Shown: positions 61,740 through 64,000 of the stretch, in pieces
Layout of the letters: the number at the start of each line of letters is the position of its first letter
Numbering within the stretch: the stretch's first letter is position 1
Source: Sphingobacterium detergens
GTDB lineage: Bacteria; Bacteroidota; Bacteroidia; Sphingobacteriales; Sphingobacteriaceae
Length of the DNA stretch: 64,000 nt
Direction: 5' to 3'
NCBI RefSeq assembly: GCF_003610355.1
Contig: NZ_RAPY01000007.1
Location: forward strand, 248,001-312,000
The notes under the pieces: generated by a model
The model's input: the letters and a program-made list of their open reading frames with translations, nothing else
The model's database searches: none
What the model was told of the DNA's origin: nothing
Translations under genes and position numbers: made by a program

Positions 61740-62966
61740 ATGAAAAAGCTTATTTTTTATATTATCATAGCCTATTTTGGCATATTCTTTTCAAACACTG
61801 CAATTGCCCAGGAAAAAATCTTCCAAGGCAGTTATGCGGAATGTCAAGCCCTGGCAAAAAAGGAAAACAAACTCATTCTGATCGATCTGTACTTTGTTGG
61901 TTGTATGCCTTGTGCAGAAATGGACAAACAAGTATTCCCGGATCCAGTTGTTATGAAGGAACTCAACGACAATTATATTCTGTACAAAACAGATGTAATG
62001 AAAGAGACAGATGGGAAGAAATTAGCCCGTAAGTACGCTGCCCCAGGATTTCCGACCTACGTTATTGTAAGCCCCGAAGGCAAAACAATACTGACAGAAT
62101 CAGGTTTCTTTGGCGTAGACCGATTTGTCCCTTTGTTAAAGGAAGCTGTCCAACGAAATAAATCTAACCAATACCTCGCATTTAACAATACTTTGGACAA
62201 CAGTTATCCTGCAGCTTATAGCGAGCGTTTTATTAAAACCGGAGAAAAACATGATTTTGCGGAATTAGAAGCATATCTCGAGCAACAAAAGGACTTGTTC
62301 AATGAGACAGCTTTCTTGGCCAATAGTGTCACTTACTTTGCGAAATACAATAATTGGGCTTACGACAATCTTCCAAAATTGATTAAACTATACGGCGGAA
62401 ATCTACTCCGCAACAAAATTTCAACAATTGCCAAAACAAAAAGTAAACAATACGGGGTAGCACAGCAATTGGATAGTTTAACGACGATGCTAGCTTATAT
62501 ACGTCCCACGTTCAATAAAAAATTATGGGCGGTATTTTTACCCGGATTCGTTGCTAGTTATTATGCTGGCTCCCAAAATGCTGCCAGCTATTTTATGCTG
62601 ATCGACCAATATAAACTCTATCCTACTTGGGATGAACGGAGCAATGCCTTCGGACCGGTCATTATTGATCAGTCAAAAAATCCGACAATCCTGAAATCTA
62701 TACGAGCGGAATATCTAGCAGCAGAACAACGGAAAAAACTGGATCAAGTGGATAACTATCGGCTGACGCTATTACATTACTACCTAAAAGATTTTGATAA
62801 GGCTTCCAGCTGTATGAAAAGATTATTAAAATCAGATTCAACATCTCCGTTCCTTACCATAGACAAAAAAGACTTGCAAGACTTAAATGAAGCGATTTCA
62901 AAAAAAGATGCCAGTTTATTTAAAGCAAAAGATATTAAGAAAATAATTCCATTTAAATTAAGCTAA
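61740..62966 (+). CDS. Thioredoxin-domain protein with long helical C-terminus
   Basis: A 408-residue exported protein (signal to about residue 24, TAIAQ). The N-terminal thioredoxin-like domain has IDLYFVGCMPCAEMDKQVF, placing the CxxC at Cys55 and Cys58 with an unusual Met-Pro between them, and the cis-Pro region PGFPTYVIVSPEGKT. DUF255/thiol:disulfide interchange proteins share this layout. From about residue 135 the chain is helical and TPR-like (AYLEQQKDLFNETAFLANSVTYFAKYNN...), ending in a Lys-rich segment. It is 45 bp after the protease gene and 11 bp before the third TlpA-like gene. Confidence 0.87.
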   Translation: MKKLIFYIIIAYFGIFFSNTAIAQEKIFQGSYAECQALAKKENKLILIDLYFVGCMPCAEMDKQVFPDPVVMKELNDNYILYKTDVMKETDGKKLARKYAAPGFPTYVIVSPEGKTILTESGFFGVDRFVPLLKEAVQRNKSNQYLAFNNTLDNSYPAAYSERFIKTGEKHDFAELEAYLEQQKDLFNETAFLANSVTYFAKYNNWAYDNLPKLIKLYGGNLLRNKISTIAKTKSKQYGVAQQLDSLTTMLAYIRPTFNKKLWAVFLPGFVASYYAGSQNAASYFMLIDQYKLYPTWDERSNAFGPVIIDQSKNPTILKSIRAEYLAAEQRKKLDQVDNYRLTLLHYYLKDFDKASSCMKRLLKSDSTSPFLTIDKKDLQDLNEAISKKDASLFKAKDIKKIIPFKLS

Positions 62967-62977
62967 CAATCTATATC

Positions 62978-64000
62978 ATGATTAGAAAAACCATTCTATT
63001 ATTCACAACTATCATTTCCTCTCTTGTGGCGCTCGCCCAGCAGCCGAGCAACATTACCGGAACAACAGATCCAGCAAAAGTAAAACGTGTCGGACTATTT
63101 AAAGTATTCAATGGTCGTTTAAAGGAAATTGCCACATCTATTCCCGATGCATCGGGACGATTTGCATTTCGCTTTACTCCTGAATATGAAGGCTTGTACT
63201 CCGTTGGTAGCGGGAATGCCCAGAACCAACAAGGACTTTTCCGTTTTTACTTCAAAGGAAATGAAGAGCTAAATCTAAAACTGAGTCAAAGTGACTATGA
63301 ATTAACGGGGAAAAACAGTCCAGAGAATGAGATGCTATACGCTTGGGACAAACAGTCAAAAACTTTTCATGACAAGGGCACAACTCCGGGCGGAATGAGC
63401 ACTTATGTTGATTTCTTCCCTGAAGTTGAGCAATTCAAAGGAAAACTGGATGCCATCAAAAAGAGTGCAAAAACAGGGAATCCGAATTTTGACAAATTCT
63501 TTCCCGAACTAGTTGATTATGATTTTGCTTATTATGCGATCTCTTATCTTTACATGCCGCGTACAGCCCACCCAAGCAAAGAGGAAATGAGCGATTTTTA
63601 TACACAATTCAACGCTGATCGATACCTGACAACTGAATTATTAAAATTTCCCTACGGCGACCGCTTTATGAGCAATATGATTTATCGCAAGCTGGATCTG
63701 TCAACAAAACCAACATTTGATCAACAAGTTGCGGCAATCGGACCAGATGTACTGAAAGGACAATATGTATTGCAGCGACTTGAGGGGGCACGCTCCTATG
63801 GCGACTTTCAGGAAATGAATGAAAAATACAAAAAGTATTTTACGCTACCTGAGCAAATCGAACGGGCAAAAGTGGTAGAAGCTCGATTAGTCGAAACAAA
63901 AACAGGTGTACCTGCTTTCCAGTTTAACTATCCAGATATAAATGGTAAAAATACGAGTCTTGCAGACCTTAAAGGCAAAGTTGTCTTGATTGACATGTGG
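62978..64000 (+). CDS. TlpA-like thioredoxin, third copy, cut by the window edge
   Basis: The first 341 codons are in the window; the frame stays open to the edge. The start MIRKTILLFTTIISSLVALAQ is a signal peptide. The next part (KVKRVGLFKVFNGRLKEIATSIPD, RFTPEYEGLYSVGSGN, LTGKNSPENEM, YMPRTAHPSKEEM) aligns block for block with the 57607-58986 product, which has YPEYEGFYAIGSG and NTPRSAHPAVEEY at the same places. It ends at LADLKGKVVLIDMW, just before the expected CxxC. This is a duplicated gene in the same operon, not a pseudogene, as far as the window shows. Confidence 0.88.
   Translation, partial: MIRKTILLFTTIISSLVALAQQPSNITGTTDPAKVKRVGLFKVFNGRLKEIATSIPDASGRFAFRFTPEYEGLYSVGSGNAQNQQGLFRFYFKGNEELNLKLSQSDYELTGKNSPENEMLYAWDKQSKTFHDKGTTPGGMSTYVDFFPEVEQFKGKLDAIKKSAKTGNPNFDKFFPELVDYDFAYYAISYLYMPRTAHPSKEEMSDFYTQFNADRYLTTELLKFPYGDRFMSNMIYRKLDLSTKPTFDQQVAAIGPDVLKGQYVLQRLEGARSYGDFQEMNEKYKKYFTLPEQIERAKVVEARLVETKTGVPAFQFNYPDINGKNTSLADLKGKVVLIDMW

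Noticed and set aside
62978..64000. The missing CxxC of the right-edge TlpA-like gene, considered as a broken gene
   Set aside because: The frame is simply cut by the window edge at IDMW, just before the expected CxxC.

Overview
The window is an ordinary-looking chromosomal stretch from a Bacteroidota bacterium, most likely a Sphingobacterium or close relative. The evidence is three SusC/SusD pairs, an ECF sigma/FecR switch, many lipoproteins with a Cys-ending signal, a bacillithiol-type YtxJ protein, and promoters of the Bacteroidota form TTG-N19/20-TAnnTTTG. The genus is an inference; no rRNA or tRNA gene is present to settle it. No insertion sequence, phage gene or CRISPR array was seen.

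Layout. 0-7 kb: housekeeping and envelope genes (secreted esterase, alanine dehydrogenase, CapD-like nucleotide-sugar dehydratase, membrane TPR protein, ribH, a secreted protein, ytxJ). 6.8-13.4 kb (minus): a four-gene SusC-SusD-isoaspartyl peptidase-cyanophycinase operon that reads as an uptake locus for beta-aspartyl peptides or cyanophycin. 13.5-16.9 kb: housekeeping (S4 RNA-binding protein, dapD, tsaC-like, DUF4920 protein, folP). 16.9-22.8 kb (minus): a probable copper-acquisition locus with a small Cys-rich membrane protein, a FixH/YtkA-like lipoprotein, an OprC/NosA-like TonB receptor carrying the CxxxM and HxM copper motifs, an MbnP-like protein and its di-haem MauG/MbnH-like partner. 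22.9-32.1 kb (minus): a glycan locus with a DUF6377 regulator, SusC, SusD, a GH30 glucanase and a surface lipoprotein, resembling beta-1,6-glucan loci. 32.3-38.5 kb (minus): an RND efflux system whose inner-membrane pump and outer-membrane channel are fused into one 1516-residue reading frame with an internal lipoprotein signal. 38.7-47.8 kb (minus): three GH92 alpha-mannosidases, a basic secretory metallopeptidase and a LacI-type regulator, with two identical operator-like sites in front of the two transcription units. 48.3-64 kb (plus): ECF sigma factor, FecR anti-sigma, STN-type SusC, SusD, DUF4843 and PKD-like lipoproteins, then a run of thioredoxin-fold proteins and a double-DTG aspartic protease, running off the right edge.

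How they fit together. Most of the window is nutrient capture: a surface receptor imports a substrate trimmed outside or in the periplasm by adjacent enzymes, under local control by a DUF6377 sensor, LacI or an ECF/FecR relay. The GH30 and GH92 loci together suggest use of fungal cell wall (beta-1,6-glucan plus mannoprotein) or other mannose-rich glycoprotein. The most interesting candidates for new biology are the beta-aspartyl peptide SusCD locus, the copper locus with its Cys-rich first gene, the self-cleavable-looking pump/channel fusion, and an array of six 11-bp repeats upstream of the ECF sigma gene.
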